A stretch of 64,000 nt of DNA from Chrysopilus asiliformis (taxonomy: Eukaryota > Arthropoda > Insecta > Diptera > Rhagionidae), in the NCBI GenBank assembly GCA_964034945.1, contig OZ035961.1:4074001-4138000 (forward strand), read 5' to 3'. The position numbers and the translations under genes are program-made. The notes beneath the pieces were generated by a model that did no database searches, was not told the origin of the DNA, and saw only the letters and a program-made list of their open reading frames with translations. This document shows, one piece after another, positions 9,350 through 22,075 of the stretch. Each line of letters begins with the position of its first letter. Position 1 is the first letter of the stretch.

Positions 9350-9600
9350 ATTTTTGAGTTTGTCTGCCATTTTGTCGGTATGTCTGTCTTTAGATCTGTT
9401 TGTCTTTCGTCTGTCTGTCGGTCGGTCTGTCCGTTTCACATATCTTAAATAACGCGTTGAGCTAGCGACTTGAAATTTTTTTCTTAAATAAGTAACGGCA
9501 CTTCTAACGGGTATCTCCCATACAGTTCTTTTTGAAAAAACACACCTTTTACACTACTAACGTAGCAAATTTTCTCGAAAACTATGCGCTTTTGGGCAAA
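9350..9600 (+). mobile_element. mini-me/HINE-like element, subtype 2
   Basis: A (GTCY)n tract of GTCTGTCT/GTCGGTCG units (about 9360-9435) is followed by TATCTTAAATAA, a GAGCTAGCGACTTGAAATT block and a CCCATACA block. The same order occurs in reverse at 59345-59595. A GTCY tract next to a conserved block is the hallmark of dipteran mini-me elements, later grouped with Helentron-derived non-autonomous elements. Boundaries are approximate. Confidence 0.55.
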
Positions 9601-12201
9601 AATGCATATAATCTAATTCAAAAGAAATAAAATTTTCCAAATTTTTAGTTTCGACGGTTTTTACTTATGTCTAACGGTTCCCAAAATATTTGAAAAAATA
9701 CGGTTTTTTGAAACTTTCTTGAAACTTATACACTTTTTGGAAAAAAAATTATCAACAAAATTTTAAAGTGATTGAAATTTTTCGCATTTTTTCCTTCGAC
9801 AATTTTAACCCTAACCTAACGGTTCTCGATAAATTTGAAAAAATATTTTTTCCGATACTAAATATTGCAGAAAAAATTTGGTCTTGATTAGAACAGATAA
9901 TTTTATACTTAACCAAATAATTAATTTAAAAAAAAGTAAAAATATTTACTCGAGTTTAAATAATTTTGTGTACGGAAAAGTAACAAAAAAGCACTCAGTA
10001 ATATTTATAATCATTTACGCTGCATTTAATTGTTGATATCTTTTGAATTCATTTGCTTTTCAAGAATTTTATTTACAGTTTGTGAATTTCAACAACATTT
10101 TCCCCCTATTAAGAAATTAGTTTGTATGATTTTTAAAGGAAATCATTCATTCATAAAATCCTTTTTTTAAAATAAAGTCTTGAAAGTACGCTTTTGAAAA
10201 GGTTTTATTTACATTTCAGGGGTTTATAAATATGATAAAAAGGATACATTTTGTGACAATACTATATGAGGATGATTTCTTGCCTCTTGAGAAACTACCA
10301 ATAGCTTTAGTTTATCATAAAGACTTTTATGATTCTTTTTTTTGTTAATTTAAAAATCTGTTTGAGTTTTAAATATTATTATTTTATTGTACTTTTCTTC
10401 ATATTTCTGTAATTATTGAATTGAATTGAATTTTTAATCCATTATGATGTTTTTTACTGACAATCACGAAAATCAGTTTTTTATTTCTTAATAACTGAAA
10501 TCGCTCTGACGTTTCCGAGTTCGTGTTGGTAGCAAATTGCATTAAAATCTGAAGAGTCAAATTGTTGACAAACATGAATACATCTACGTATTAAAGAGTT
10601 CATTGAATGTCTTTAAATTTAGAATTCTCAAGTACCTACTTATATAATTTTAGCTCATCAACTGAAAGTTGGAAGAAAATTAATCTGTGTTTGTGGGTTG
10701 CTGAAGTGGAAAATGATTTTCCGGCTTAATATTTTTCGGTAATAATTAAATTAGTGAAAATTCTTTTGGGAATTGGCAAAAAGGATTGATGTTGATGTTT
10801 TCACTCTATGAAGAGGGTGCTGAAATTCATCTCCGTAATGAATTCACAATTATTGATTCCGTGAAATATCGTCATGTTTGTCAACAGACTTCAAAATAAT
10901 CCAACCATCCATTGTCAATTTTTAATAAATTAAATCCTATGGGGTCTTTTTCGTATATTTTCATGGCCTATAATGGATTACACGAGAGCTTTGAATAATT
11001 AACATGTTTTCCCTGAGTATCCCCGATGCTATTTGGTATGCTTGGGGGGAAATGCATGAAATAATTGAAAATAGGCGAGTATGTTGTAATTCTATATTGT
11101 ATTCTATTAATTAAAGTTAAAATATTACACTACTGCTAGTTTTTCGAAGTAATTTTGAAACTTTTCAAACTCGAAAATTTGGAGCTCATTAAAAATATAA
11201 TTTTGTGTGAACAAAAAATTATGGAGGAGTAAGAGAAGATATTATGTGAAAACGGCGGGATACGAAACGGTGTGCAAAGAAACCCAAAGGAGGAAAGTTT
11301 TTAGTGAAAATTTACTTGAATTCAATTTCCTAGCGTTAATCGATAACTTTCTATGGGAAAGTTTTTCATAATAACTCTGCATTGTGTTGCTTCTTTCCGG
11401 ATTCTATTTCGTTTCCTAGAAAGTGTAGATCTGAATATCCATTCTGAAGACTCAGAACCAGAATCTCTACACAAGAGCGAGAAAGACAACTACGACAAGA
11501 AGCGCCTTAAAAAGAACCGCACCGAGTTTACAAAAAGTTTTTCTTTGTTGTTCTTGGATATATTCCCGAATGTCTTACGATAAAGTGTAGAGAAAGTGTG
11601 GAAAAACTGCGAATTGACACGGTAGGAGGATGAGCTTAAACTGGGAATTGCTGTGATAGCTAACTGTAGGTGGTAGAAGAATTGAATGCTGCTAATATAC
11701 TGTGAAAGAGTGAAAATTGAAGACAAGACAAAAGCTTAAGAAATTGTATGAGAAGGCGTTTTCAAATCTACTCAAAGGATATGAAAGGAATCCCAATGGA
11801 TGGCTGTTGGTCTAGTATAGGTTTCGTTTTTCTTGCATTTAGATATAAAGTTGAATTTACAGCGCAAAAGGATTCCACTGTTACGTTTCATCCATAAAAA
11901 GCGCCCAATTTATCTGCAGCAGATGTGCTTGACGATCAGTTAACCAAACTGAAATAAATGATATCACAGTAGAAATATCTTGTGTGCCGATAAACAGAGT
12001 ATCGTAGCAATAAAAACTATCGATTTTGATTGGTTCGTATCGCGTTCGTTGCCATTGCACGATTAATAACAATAATGAAGGTGGTTTTGCAGAGCCGCAA
12101 TTTTGAACAGTAAACAATGTTTGAAAAACGTTTCCTTGAAAATCAAAATTTGTATGACAATTTCCAGATAAAATTTTAAATTTAATAAATATTGATCTAA
12201 A
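9601..12201. other. AT-rich noncoding DNA
   Basis: About 2.6 kb without a recognisable gene. The largest ORF (11353-11583) has no pattern I know. Homopolymer runs and short AT repeats only. Confidence 0.5.
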
Positions 12202-12726
12202 GGGTCTTTCAATAAGGACATAACAATTTTGTATTTTAATAAAAACGCACCCTAAAACTTTTTTTATGAAAACGTCAGTGTTTACATTTTTATCATGGTG
12301 AAGTTCACTAACGAGCAATGCCACACAATTGATCTATTGAAGGAGAAGTTCGGTAATCGTGTAATCTCGAGAAATGGTCCGGTCGAACGGCCACCTCGCT
12401 CATGCGATTTAACGCCGTTGGATTTCTTTTTATGGGGTTATGTTAAGTCGTTGGTTTATGCCAACAAGCCCACAACGTTAGAGGAGCTCAGGAACAATAT
12501 CGAACGCGAAATTGCCAACGTTCCGGCCGATATATGTGGAAGAGTGTTGGAAAATTGGCTCCAAAGAATCAATCAGTGCAAAGCTCGCGGTGGCCACATG
12601 AACGACATTGAATTTCATACTTAAATGTAACATGTCCACTACACCTGGAATAAATTTCAACCCGATATCTCAATTATTCTGTGTTTTATTTAAATACAAA
12701 ATTGTTATGTCATTACTGAACGACCC
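12202..12726 (+). mobile_element. Internally deleted mariner/IS630-type element
   Basis: A 525-bp element bounded by inverted repeats of about 40 bp, beginning GGGTCTTTCAATAAGGACAT on the left; the right end read in reverse begins GGGTCGTTCAGTAATGACAT. A TA dinucleotide lies two bases outside each end, which could be the target duplication if the true ends are two bases further out. It encodes a shortened transposase (12295-12624). An AATAAA-type signal is at about 12650. It looks like a non-autonomous deletion derivative of a full-length element. Confidence 0.8.
12295..12624 (+). pseudogene. Truncated mariner/IS630-type (DDE) transposase, 109 residues
   Basis: The first eight residues (MVKFTNEQ) resemble the transposase N-terminus of this group. 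They run directly into what is normally the last third: LLKEKFGNRVISRNG, then RSCDLTPLDFFLWGYVKSLVYANKP, then a C-terminal helix-rich tail. The CDLTPLDFF motif carries the third catalytic acidic residue. The DNA-binding helix-turn-helix domain and the first two catalytic acids are missing, so no transposition activity is expected. The frame is open to TAA at 12622-12624, so the deletion happened to be in frame. Such internal deletions commonly create MITE-like derivatives. Low-copy expression as a small protein cannot be excluded. Confidence 0.8.
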
Positions 12727-13235
12727 GATATAATTAAAGAGTGATTTTTATCGGAAACTTTTCTATCACCAAAATGATCTCATATTCTTTTAATTTCTTA
12801 ATATAAGATTTTATCGTAGATATGTAAGTCGGTTTTTCGAACCGAAACAAAAACCAATAAACCATTCAAATTTTCGTGTTTTTTCAGGAAGCCAAAATCA
12901 AAACCAAGAATTCAAAGCCAAAACCAGAAACAGAAATCCAATTCATTCTTGGGCCAAAACCGAATCACACTCAGATCACTTTTGATTTGCATCTCTGTTG
13001 TACTGCACTGAAGCCACCATTTTCAAATTTTCATTGATAAAACTTATTTATCAGGACCAAAATTAACAAATTTTTTATCAATATGATAAAACAATTCATC
13101 AATCTGAGAAATTTTTATCATATTGACATATATTTTGTTAATTTTGGAACTTGTTTTATCATTTTTTTGAGATGTGTGTTTCTATCGAGATCACACCATA
13201 ATTGCACAGCCGATTTCAATGAAATTTTGTACACA
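12727..13235. repeat. Degenerate ACCAAAACC-rich stretch
   Basis: Around 12835-12970 short units such as AACCAAAACC and AAAACCAGAAAC recur. A similar stretch occurs at about 26890-27060 with the same units. It may be a dispersed repeat or a decayed minisatellite. The rest of this interval shows nothing. Confidence 0.35.
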
Positions 13236-13539
13236 CACTCAGAAAAATGTCCAGGTCAACTTTTTGTCAGGTTAACTCTGACCGCTAGCTGGCTGACAGA
13301 GGTTTCCATTACATGACATTACATCCTCGAAATGCTTATCTAAGGTCAACTCGTGCAGCTCCCAAGGCCCTACTTCACCTGCTGGTGGCTTAATTTCAGA
13401 ATTTCTTCGGTCACAGGTCAACACAAGTTTTACTTTCCCTCATGCAGGCGAACGCGCGCCTCGCATAGGCTAAATTTTCCTGCACGAGGCCAATTACGCC
13501 GTATGTGGGTCGTCGAGTTAGCCTCCATTTTTCTGAGTG
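13236..13539. mobile_element. Candidate MITE with CACTCAGAAAAATG ends
   Basis: CACTCAGAAAAATG at 13236 is mirrored by its complement CATTTTTCTGAGTG ending at 13539, a 14-bp perfect inverted repeat 304 bp apart. The interior is GC-richer than its surroundings. I found no clear target duplication, so superfamily is open. Confidence 0.5.
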
Positions 13540-15026
13540 CAGGGAGGTAAAATTACGTGAAACATTATGAACAAGATAGTTTGTACCACCCCTACCTCTT
13601 CGATACGATGGTACCTTTTGAACTGTTCGATGAATTAAGATGCGGTTTTCCTTGTTGACTTCCAGCCACTACTCCCTACCTCCCCCCTTCCTTCTTAAAA
13701 ACTCATATTTGTAAGTTAAATTTTAACTAAATTAAAAAAAATACATTTTTCTAATAATAGAAAAGACATTTATTTTAGTATATCCATTTTCTTCTTTCAA
13801 TTTGTGAATGCGAATCTTTCAAAAAATGATATGTTTATTAATGTATGTATGTATATTAAAGATATATGTTTTGTATTCATAGAATGTTATGAGAAATAAA
13901 TATTATCAGCCAGCGAAAACATCAATTTTCTTTATGTATGAAGAAAATTTGCATTTACGTGTTGGAAAAAAAGATAAATGTATTTTTCAAGTGGATTTTA
14001 AACTGTATTCTCGTATATTCTGAAATTCCTACTTATATGTATACTCACAATAATATTTGAATGCTGTGAATAAGTGAAAACAGAACACGGGGGATGGAGC
14101 TTGCTATTATGAAAAAAAAAACTAAGATAAAAGTGAGATGGCAGAAAAAAGATAAAGATGAAAACTTTATTGTAAATATTCATAGAGGGTTGTGGATTAA
14201 AATTGGCGAAAGGCTTGCCAGTTGTGAATGGGTGGTGATTCTGAGGGTGGCTGGCACATAAAATGGCTCATATCAAACATTTGGAGCGTATTAAATTCGC
14301 GCATTAAATTTACTTCGCATCGATACTTTGTTCGGCTTCGATTGCTGTTTGCTGTGTATTGCGGATGAAATATCGCTACTAACATATTGCAGTATCTCTC
14401 CTTTACATGGGATGAATTTCCGGTTACTGCTGGATGTGATTTCAGGATTGGGAGAGAGTTTCGTCATACCACCCTATGAATGAATGTTCAACCATATTGA
14501 AATTTTTGTTGCTTTCGGGGCGCGATATCTTCATTCTGGGGTGAAAATATGTTAGTCATTCATATGCACAATACTCAATGCTCAAATATTGGTAAATAGA
14601 GCAATTTTGTTCCTGCGACCTTCCCAATTTTAACGCATTGTTGAGCAATTTTATGCCTTTTATTGGATAATGTTGCAATGCTACAAATTTCACCATTTTA
14701 TTACTATTATTTTTTTTTTGTTGTTTATCTCGTGTTTTTTACACTCATTTTTCATAACGTTTTATCTACATATGTGTAGGAGATGCGATTCAATTGCAGT
14801 TTGACAACATCGCTTTGGGATCATATTATAAATCGAGATAAACTTTGAGTTTTTTTTATTGGCTTGACATGAAATTGTACAAAAGTGGAGCAGAAATTCG
14901 ATAAATTTTTACTTGTTATAAAAGTAAAATCAGATTTTTACGTCAAAAACTTTATTTGACATTTTAACTGGAACATCTTTTAATTGGACTTCTATTAATC
15001 TACAATACTTTCTCGTGTATCAAATC
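13540..15026. other. AT-rich noncoding DNA
   Basis: Short ATGT repeats near 13840-13870; otherwise no gene, RNA or element recognised. Confidence 0.5.
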
Positions 15027-15226
15027 GTCGCAATTTTGGTTGCAAAATCACGCGTACCTCCTGGAGCCAGCTAGCGTTCCTCTAGTGCTACGCGCACCCC
15101 TGGCTGCGAAACATTGGTAAAAAGTACAATTTATACCAATGTTTCGCAGCCAGGGGTGCGCGTAACACTAGGGGAACGCTAGCTGGCTCCAGGAGGTATG
15201 CGTGATTTTGCAACCAGAATTGCGAC
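15027..15226. repeat. Long near-perfect inverted repeat (foldback)
   Basis: Arms 15027-15119 and 15134-15226 are 93 bases each, with a 14-base loop. Only four arm positions differ and all are transitions; in a plus-strand transcript three of them form G-U pairs. The arms are GC-rich compared with the flanks. TCAAAT occurs just outside both ends (15020 and 15229) and may be a target duplication. Possible identities are a foldback MITE, a hairpin-RNA locus, or both. Confidence 0.85.
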
Positions 15227-15529
15227 AGTCAAATTTTGGAAAATTTCCTGGCAACAATAAATTACTTTAATTAACAAACAGCTTGATCGAGCTAAAACTT
15301 CATGGCTTTGTCGGTGGTACCTAAATCTAGCGGTTTCATAAATTTCCAATACATGTTGCTTCTACCCGAAAAGAAAATGTGTTTGAATTCAGCGATGGGT
15401 AGAAAATAACCCATACTGCTGAACTTTGACATGAAATTTCATGGAATTTCTTTGTGAAATCCATGCAATGCAGAAATAACCCAGGTAGTGGCGATGAATA
15501 TGATAAAAAAAGGAGAAATCGAGCTGTTC

Positions 15530-15811
15530 CGACGACGGTATGACAAAAGATTTTGATTTCCGTATGTTCGTCGATCTGTCTGCCCGTTTGTTCGTCTGCC
15601 TGTCCGTGAACACCATAACTTTCGAAGGGATCGAGCTAGAGATTTGAAATTTTTTTCAGTTATGCTTCTAATAACAAGGCTAAAATCTTGAATGTCCAGA
15701 ACTGGACCATTCCTGTCCGCCTCTCCCATACAAACGAAACAAATTTTTGCGTTTTTCTCGAAAACGGTGAGTTTCTATACAAATTATATAGTGGGTAGAA
15801 TTCTACCCACT
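15530..15811 (+). mobile_element. mini-me/HINE-like element, subtype 1
   Basis: Order: ATGACAAAAGATTTTGATTT, a degenerate GTCY tract (15568-15605), AACACCATAACTTTCGAA, GAGCTAGAGATTTGAAA, and a CCCATACAAACGAAA block. The same order is seen at 17607, 35940 and, reversed, 63540. It ends near a 22-bp perfect palindrome at 15790-15811 (half-site AGTGGGTAGAA). A related GGGTAGAA…ACCCAT stretch lies at about 15395-15415. Confidence 0.6.
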
Positions 15812-17454
15812 GGGATCACATTCTGAATTTTTTCTCGGGGGCAAAGCAAGTTTAAACACCATATAATTTCTCTTTGAATAATTTCGGGCTACTCCACAAT
15901 AAATTTCAGGATAACTCTATCCCAAGAAAAAAAATTGTTTATTGAAACTAAGAAAAAAAAAACAGAATGAGATATAGGGGGAAAAATTTAGTTATCACCC
16001 ATAATGACATACTCAAAAGTAGCAAACATTGAGACAAATGAAATTCCCCAGGAGGGCCATCAAGCATTCTTATCTGCAGCTTGAATCAAATGAGATCTCC
16101 AACAGAATGTGAATATACCGAATACGGATGTAAATAATCAGTAGAGTAAATACTTTGAAATTTGCTAAAAGAGAAATAAAGGATGGGTTTAGAGAGATAT
16201 AAGTAAAGGGTGAACAGTAGTACGTAGGATGCCAATTTGGTTCTGGAATCTCCTGTACTGAATTCTGGATTTATTAAACTTCTTGTATTCGGAAAAACAG
16301 GGCGTCCAGAAACTGGGTGGGTGCTCGCCCAGATGAGAATTGGGGGTTGAGTTGATGATGGTGGCGGTGGCAAAAATTAAACAAAAGATAAACTAACAAT
16401 TTTGCCGGGGATGGAAAATATGCTAATTCCGGTACGATAGCTTCTAGTTATGTTGGTTTTCGTATTCCATTCTATGCTTAGTTGAATTTACTATGCGAAT
16501 TTTATGTGTGCTGTTTATGTAGATATACTTGAGCAAATATGTGTGTAAACGTAATTTAAAACGTATGAAATGAATGAATGAGTTACTTGAATCCATGTAC
16601 ATTTTCCATTTATCTGTATCTATCTACGAGTCTGTACTGTGGTATAAATGTTGATATACGTTTTAATCTTGACTATTATACCAGTTTGAATATAAAAGCG
16701 AGTAGGTACCACGGAAATAACGAACATTTCCAGATACTCGAAAAACGTTATCATCATCGTATAGTCTACATCCTTGTCGTCCTTGTCGGCATCGTTGCTG
16801 GTTGTCATTGTACTGGTTAGGCGGTTGGTCGGAAGACTCTTGTTATGCTATTTACTAAGGAAATTGTAATTAATCTCGTTACCTCCTGATATGGATGAGG
16901 TTGTGTCTGTGACGCTCGTTAATATATGGATATACAAATATACTATAGTGTATTGAGCCAGCAAAGAAATTGTCAGGGCTCGGTTAGATGAAAGGAACGT
17001 AAATTTGACCTAAGACTTTAGTCACCAGCCAGCGCAACTAAATATAGGCGAACTTCACTATATATAAATGGGCTACCAAAAGCTTCCACATTGATGGGAA
17101 ATTTCTCGAGAGCATTCCGAATGAATTAAAGTGCTTAAGGAGTTTAAGAAACTGAAATGGTAAAGGTGAAAAACGATGAGATACATGAATTCATGAAAAC
17201 CAAAGATTATCCATAAATGTATGCAATAATGAAACATACTTCGTAATGTTTCAAATCTTTTAGATTTCTGCAATGCAAAACTTGCTAATAGTTAAACGGT
17301 GTCTTGTAAGAAATATTCCAAGAAGCATGAACGTATCGAAACCGGAGCGTTATAGTTGGGGCGATCCAAAATTTATCCAAAAAATAAAAAATAAATAAAA
17401 ATACCTACAAAACCTACCTAATAACTTCATTTTTGTGAAAATTGTAAGAAAAGC
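15812..17454. other. AT-rich noncoding DNA
   Basis: No supported gene. Small ORFs here have no recognisable content. Confidence 0.5.
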
Positions 17455-17560
17455 CTTTAACAAATTTCAAATCTTCAACTCAGTTTGTTCACGCGTTTTC
17501 TATAGACAGACAATCTGACGTACACGAATAGAGAGACAGACTTAAAAATCAAAGATTCAT
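17455..17560 (-). repeat. Fragment of a second GTCY-type element, reversed
   Basis: ACAGACAATCTGACG and GAGACAGAC with flanking AATTTCAAATC, the reverse of the GATTTGAAATT block. It lies tail to tail with the element at 17607. Confidence 0.4.
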
Positions 17561-17606
17561 ATCATTTCGCCAAAAAGTGGCTCCCAGGGCTAAACCTGAA
17601 ATTTTT

Positions 17607-18077
17607 AGACCCGTATGGTGAAACCAAAGGGTATATTAACTTTGCTTTACCGTTTGTAACGCCAAGATCCCGTCATCACACACAAAAATGAATTACACCA
17701 GTGTGTTTAGAATGATAAAAATATTTAATTTTTGCATGTCCGTCCGTCTGTCCGTCTGTCTGTCCGTCCGTCCGTCCGTCTGTGGCGCGGATTGCGGGCG
17801 CACGAATTGAGCTAGAGACTTGAAATTTCGCACAGATCCGTTTTTTGTAAAATGCGAGGCTAAGTTCGTTAACGGGCAAGAATGAACCATTAGGGGGGGG
17901 GGGTACCCCCCATACAAACGAAAACGTTTTTTGTGAATATCTCAAAATAGGTGCATCTTATCTAAAAAGTACAAAAAACAAAAGTTGTTTAGGATATGAT
18001 TCTACATAAAACTTCCATACATCAAAATCCGATTGGAATAAATTCGAATTTTGATACGAATATCACCATACGGGTCT
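17607..18077 (+). mobile_element. mini-me/HINE-like element with 15-bp inverted ends
   Basis: Bounded by AGACCCGTATGGTGA (17607-17621) and its exact complement (18063-18077). Inside are CCGTTTGTAACG, a (GTCC/GTCT)n tract (17738-17783), GAGCTAGAGACTTGAAATTT, an 11-base G run, and a CCCATACAAACGAAA block. It is the best-bounded member of the family here, 471 bp. Inverted subterminal repeats plus a GTCY core fit the description of Helentron-derived elements. Confidence 0.65.
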
Positions 18078-21000
18078 CCAAGGATTGCCAGATTGGCAAT
18101 TATAGCTTTTGTTATGTTTAGGTGTAGTTTTGGAGGCGGTAGAGGGATGCATTAATTTGTTAATCACTTTAGGGTCAATTGAGGATCGTTCAAAGTTTTA
18201 ATTGATTTTTAACATTTTGGAATATTCACCTTTTACCTTGAAAAACTTTTCGCCTTCTGCGTGTTTATTTTTGAAAATGAAATGACCCTTTCTTTTTTTC
18301 TATTTCTTTTTTTTATTTTCCCAGTTTTTCAATATTTCTTTTCTTTGATTTCAGCAACATTAATAATTATCTTTTATGCTTCTTGGGTTTAAAATGTCGA
18401 CCCTCAAGCAAAAATTTACATCCACCACTCGCGGAATTATTATTAAAATTCATTAATATAGCTTACCTGACAGCGTGCAGCACCTTGAATGCATTTGAAT
18501 AATTTCGGTTAACCCCAGCATAATCTATGATGCAAATATGCAATGCTGAAACGCCGTTTTTATACAACCGACATTTCGAAATTGAACATTCGTTTTCGGC
18601 CGGCGCGTATATTCTTTCACCTGATGTATATCTAACTGTAACTTTTTGTATATATATTTTTTGGTACCCTTTCTATTCATCGGATATGAAAAACGTGAGG
18701 CTACCACTATGCAGAGTCAAAGGATGAAATTGCGTTAATTGAGATGAACTGTTCATTCATTTCGCGAGGTCTCGCAATGAATAGAAAATGAGAATGTAAA
18801 AGGACTTTCATCCCATCTGCTCTATGTACCGATGGTAGATTTCCAACAACGTTATTAATGTTACCTGTTATACTCTCTAATATTCGAATCATTCTGCTGT
18901 ATAAATCATTTTTGTAGCATGATCAGAATTTCATATTCAAAAACTTCTAGTTATACTTACTAAAGGATTTATCTTCTGTTGGCAAAGTCAAAAAGTTAAA
19001 GTAAACCCAAAGCCCACAACTGCCGAAAATATAGATAGTAAAAAAATACCTTGAAAAGAAATGGAAATTAATAAAGAAAATACAGAAAGCATAATCAAGG
19101 AGAAAATTAAATCCAACAATATGAAAAATGATAAAAATAATAAATGGCGACGGTAAATTATTTATGAAAATCTGTAGTACCCCATCAGAAAAATTATGGA
19201 TAGCTGCTTTTAATTATGTATAAAGGCCGAAAAAACACAATTTTTTTACTACAAAATTAATACGCCATGTTGGAAAAAAATTACGATTAAAAATATTTTA
19301 ATTAATCGAAATCAGTTTATGCGACAACAATAAATTTCGCCATATTAACGTAATCAAGTTAAGTGTATTGATAAATCGCATTTTATTTCCATGGTTTTAT
19401 TTAATATTTATAGACAAAATGTTTTATGACTTTAATAAATACTTTTATTTTATGCGATGCATTTTATCAGCAATTATTTTTTTCCGCTGTTTTTATCTTT
19501 GAGGAAAAAAAATCCTTTTTTGATATCGTTGTGTTAAAACATGCTAGTGCATTTGAATATTTAGATTACTTTTAAATTCGCAATTAATTGGTAATATATT
19601 TTGTGCCAGTGCATTTAAGGGTGAGGTAGAAGGTGGCCATATTTTTTTTATGGGGCTCGAGGACAGATTACCGGTTTTTGAAAATATTGGCAATCACCTT
19701 TCTTCAGCCACTGTAGCAAACTGGTAGGGCTAGAATAAAAATTGATTCTTGAGGGTTGGAATTTTTCTTAAATTGTTGATTGTTGATTTTCTGTTGCTTT
19801 TAGGTATATCTGGTAAGGCTGTCTGGTACCTGGCAAGGTCGTAACCATAAATATCAACTTTGGCCGTTTTTTTTTGTGTTTCGGCTTTATTGTGAATATA
19901 AAAAATTATCCAAAACGATGGAAATTATCGAAACATTGTATAAAAAATACATTTTAGCTGTTGAAAAAGGATTTACAATATAAATTATGTATAGTAAAGT
20001 GAAAATGAAATGTACAAGACATGAAGTTTGTTCTTAACTCGTGTTAATAAGTTAAGAGATAATAATCTCTAATCCGGAATTAGGGAAAAAATTCCCTTTG
20101 AACGATAAATCCCATAAAAATAAACTTCTTTTTATACCACGGTAAATCAAATATCTACAACTTCGGACAAAATTAATTGTTGATGAGTTTTTCATATAAA
20201 GCAGAAAGTTTTCCTATTCACCAGTCAAATGAAATTTCAATACATTTTCAACGACCACCCCCGTCCCTTGCGAGAAACGTATATTTCTCTCGGAAAGTCA
20301 CCACAAAAACTAATTTTACTTGGATGAAATGACATTCGTATTTGGAAATTACTTATAAGTTGTATGAAACTCGGGAAATCTTTGTTACACAACCTTTGGT
20401 CAAAGTTCAATTTAGAATTACCGTCTTTTGTGGTTGAAAAACTATTATTCGTCAGTTCTGTAACCAAAAAAAAGCAATAAAAATTGTCGATATACAAACT
20501 TAATAAAAAAACAATGGCTGGATACAAGGACCGGGCAGTGTAATACATTTACCAAGGGGAAATGGTGGAGACGTTAGGACGACGTAGAGAAGCAATCGGC
20601 CATTGCATAAGTACGTTTTGGTCCATTTAAAAGGACGTAAAATTGAATCAAAAAGCCATTTTCCTACTTGAGACGACAGTTCAATTTCATTATACAAACG
20701 GAAAGGATACTTCCATGGACAATTGAAAGACGATTCCGAATTGGCCATTGCATGGAATTCAGATGTTATTGGATTTAAATCCAGTCTGGTCCATCGGATT
20801 CATCAGACGCTATCCATATCCAATATCCATGTAAAAGTGGCAAAATCGAGATCTAAACCTAAAATACGTCAGAAAAAAAACCCCTTTGCAAAATAAGGGA
20901 TTTTTTTTTGAGTTACTTTTTGATGCTTCATCCTGAATTGCATTTGTTTCGATAAGGCTAATATTTATTTTTACTTTTTTGACATTTTTTGCGCTTTTCA

Positions 21001-22034
21001 TGTTGGTTGGATCTACATAAATAGAAGGTGTCCATGAGAGTCAAGAAACTTGGCTCCATTGTATCCTTGTAATTAATTTGTACCCAACCCCCGGATTTTA
21101 TTAGAACTTGGTCTGCATAATCTATATTATCATATACTAGTGGATATTATTGTTATTTTACGAAAGGATAAATTAAGGGATGATGTTGATTTTTTTTTCC
21201 TTTGGTGGGATTGTTGTTGTTATCGATGTGTTAGTGTGATATTACATTTCTGATAAAGCTATATTCTTATATTTACTTTTTATATCCATAATTTGATCCA
21301 TAATTACCATGCTGAGGCTATTAGCACAGACGCCTTTGATAAATTAATAATTATAAATTATTGAGTAATTACAACATGAAACGTAATTGTTTCATAATTA
21401 TCAAAGAGCGAAAACATCGACACGCGAAACGCGAACACTAACTCGGAAAATTAATTGTTCAATGGTTATTTACATCAGTAATAATACATAGTATGGGGTT
21501 GTAGTGGTGCTGCATAATTACGATCTTTAAGCAATTAAATTATCATTTACCAACTTTTAGTAAACCCAAACTAAGCTGAATTTCAATGCGTATTATAAAT
21601 TGAGTAATTGCTTAATCATTCTGTATTTTTATTCAATAATTTTTATATTTCATGGAATGAAGATTTACAATAGTTTTTTCACTCAGAAATTTAAAGGTTA
21701 ATTATGGTGATTTAATCAAATAATTCAAAATATTGATGAGTGTTGCTTTTGTGTATACTTTTGTATCCGATTTTTCCACGGGGAAAAATATTTTGCACAA
21801 AATAGACAAAATGACGATTACTACCTCCCTTGCGAAACGCGGTCATTTCAAATCAGCTCAACGAGCTTTTAGTAGTAAGAGTTACTGTATACCCAAGTAG
21901 CCAAAAATGCTAACATACCGGTTATGCGACGTCCCACAAATTGGGTTCCAAAATATAGGGTTACGAAGTTGTTGCCACAGAAACATTGCTGCAAAATTTG
22001 TGCGACCGTTTTTCCCCTATCCTTACAATAGTTG
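18078..22034. other. AT-rich noncoding DNA
   Basis: About 4 kb without a supported gene. Near 19635 a GGTGGCCATATTTTTTTTAT stretch resembles 24034; both may be decayed copies of one repeat. Confidence 0.45.
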
Positions 22035-22075
22035 CGTTTTTTTAATGTTCTAGAACACATAACATTAAAAAAACG
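22035..22075. repeat. 15-bp perfect hairpin
   Basis: CGTTTTTTTAATGTT and its exact complement are separated by 11 bases. A related inverted copy of the same sequence lies at about 22398-22432, so 22022-22432 may be one decayed foldback element. Confidence 0.5.

Noticed and set aside
11881..12324. 147-codon minus-strand ORF
   Set aside because: Runs across the left end of the mariner-type element and has no recognisable motif.
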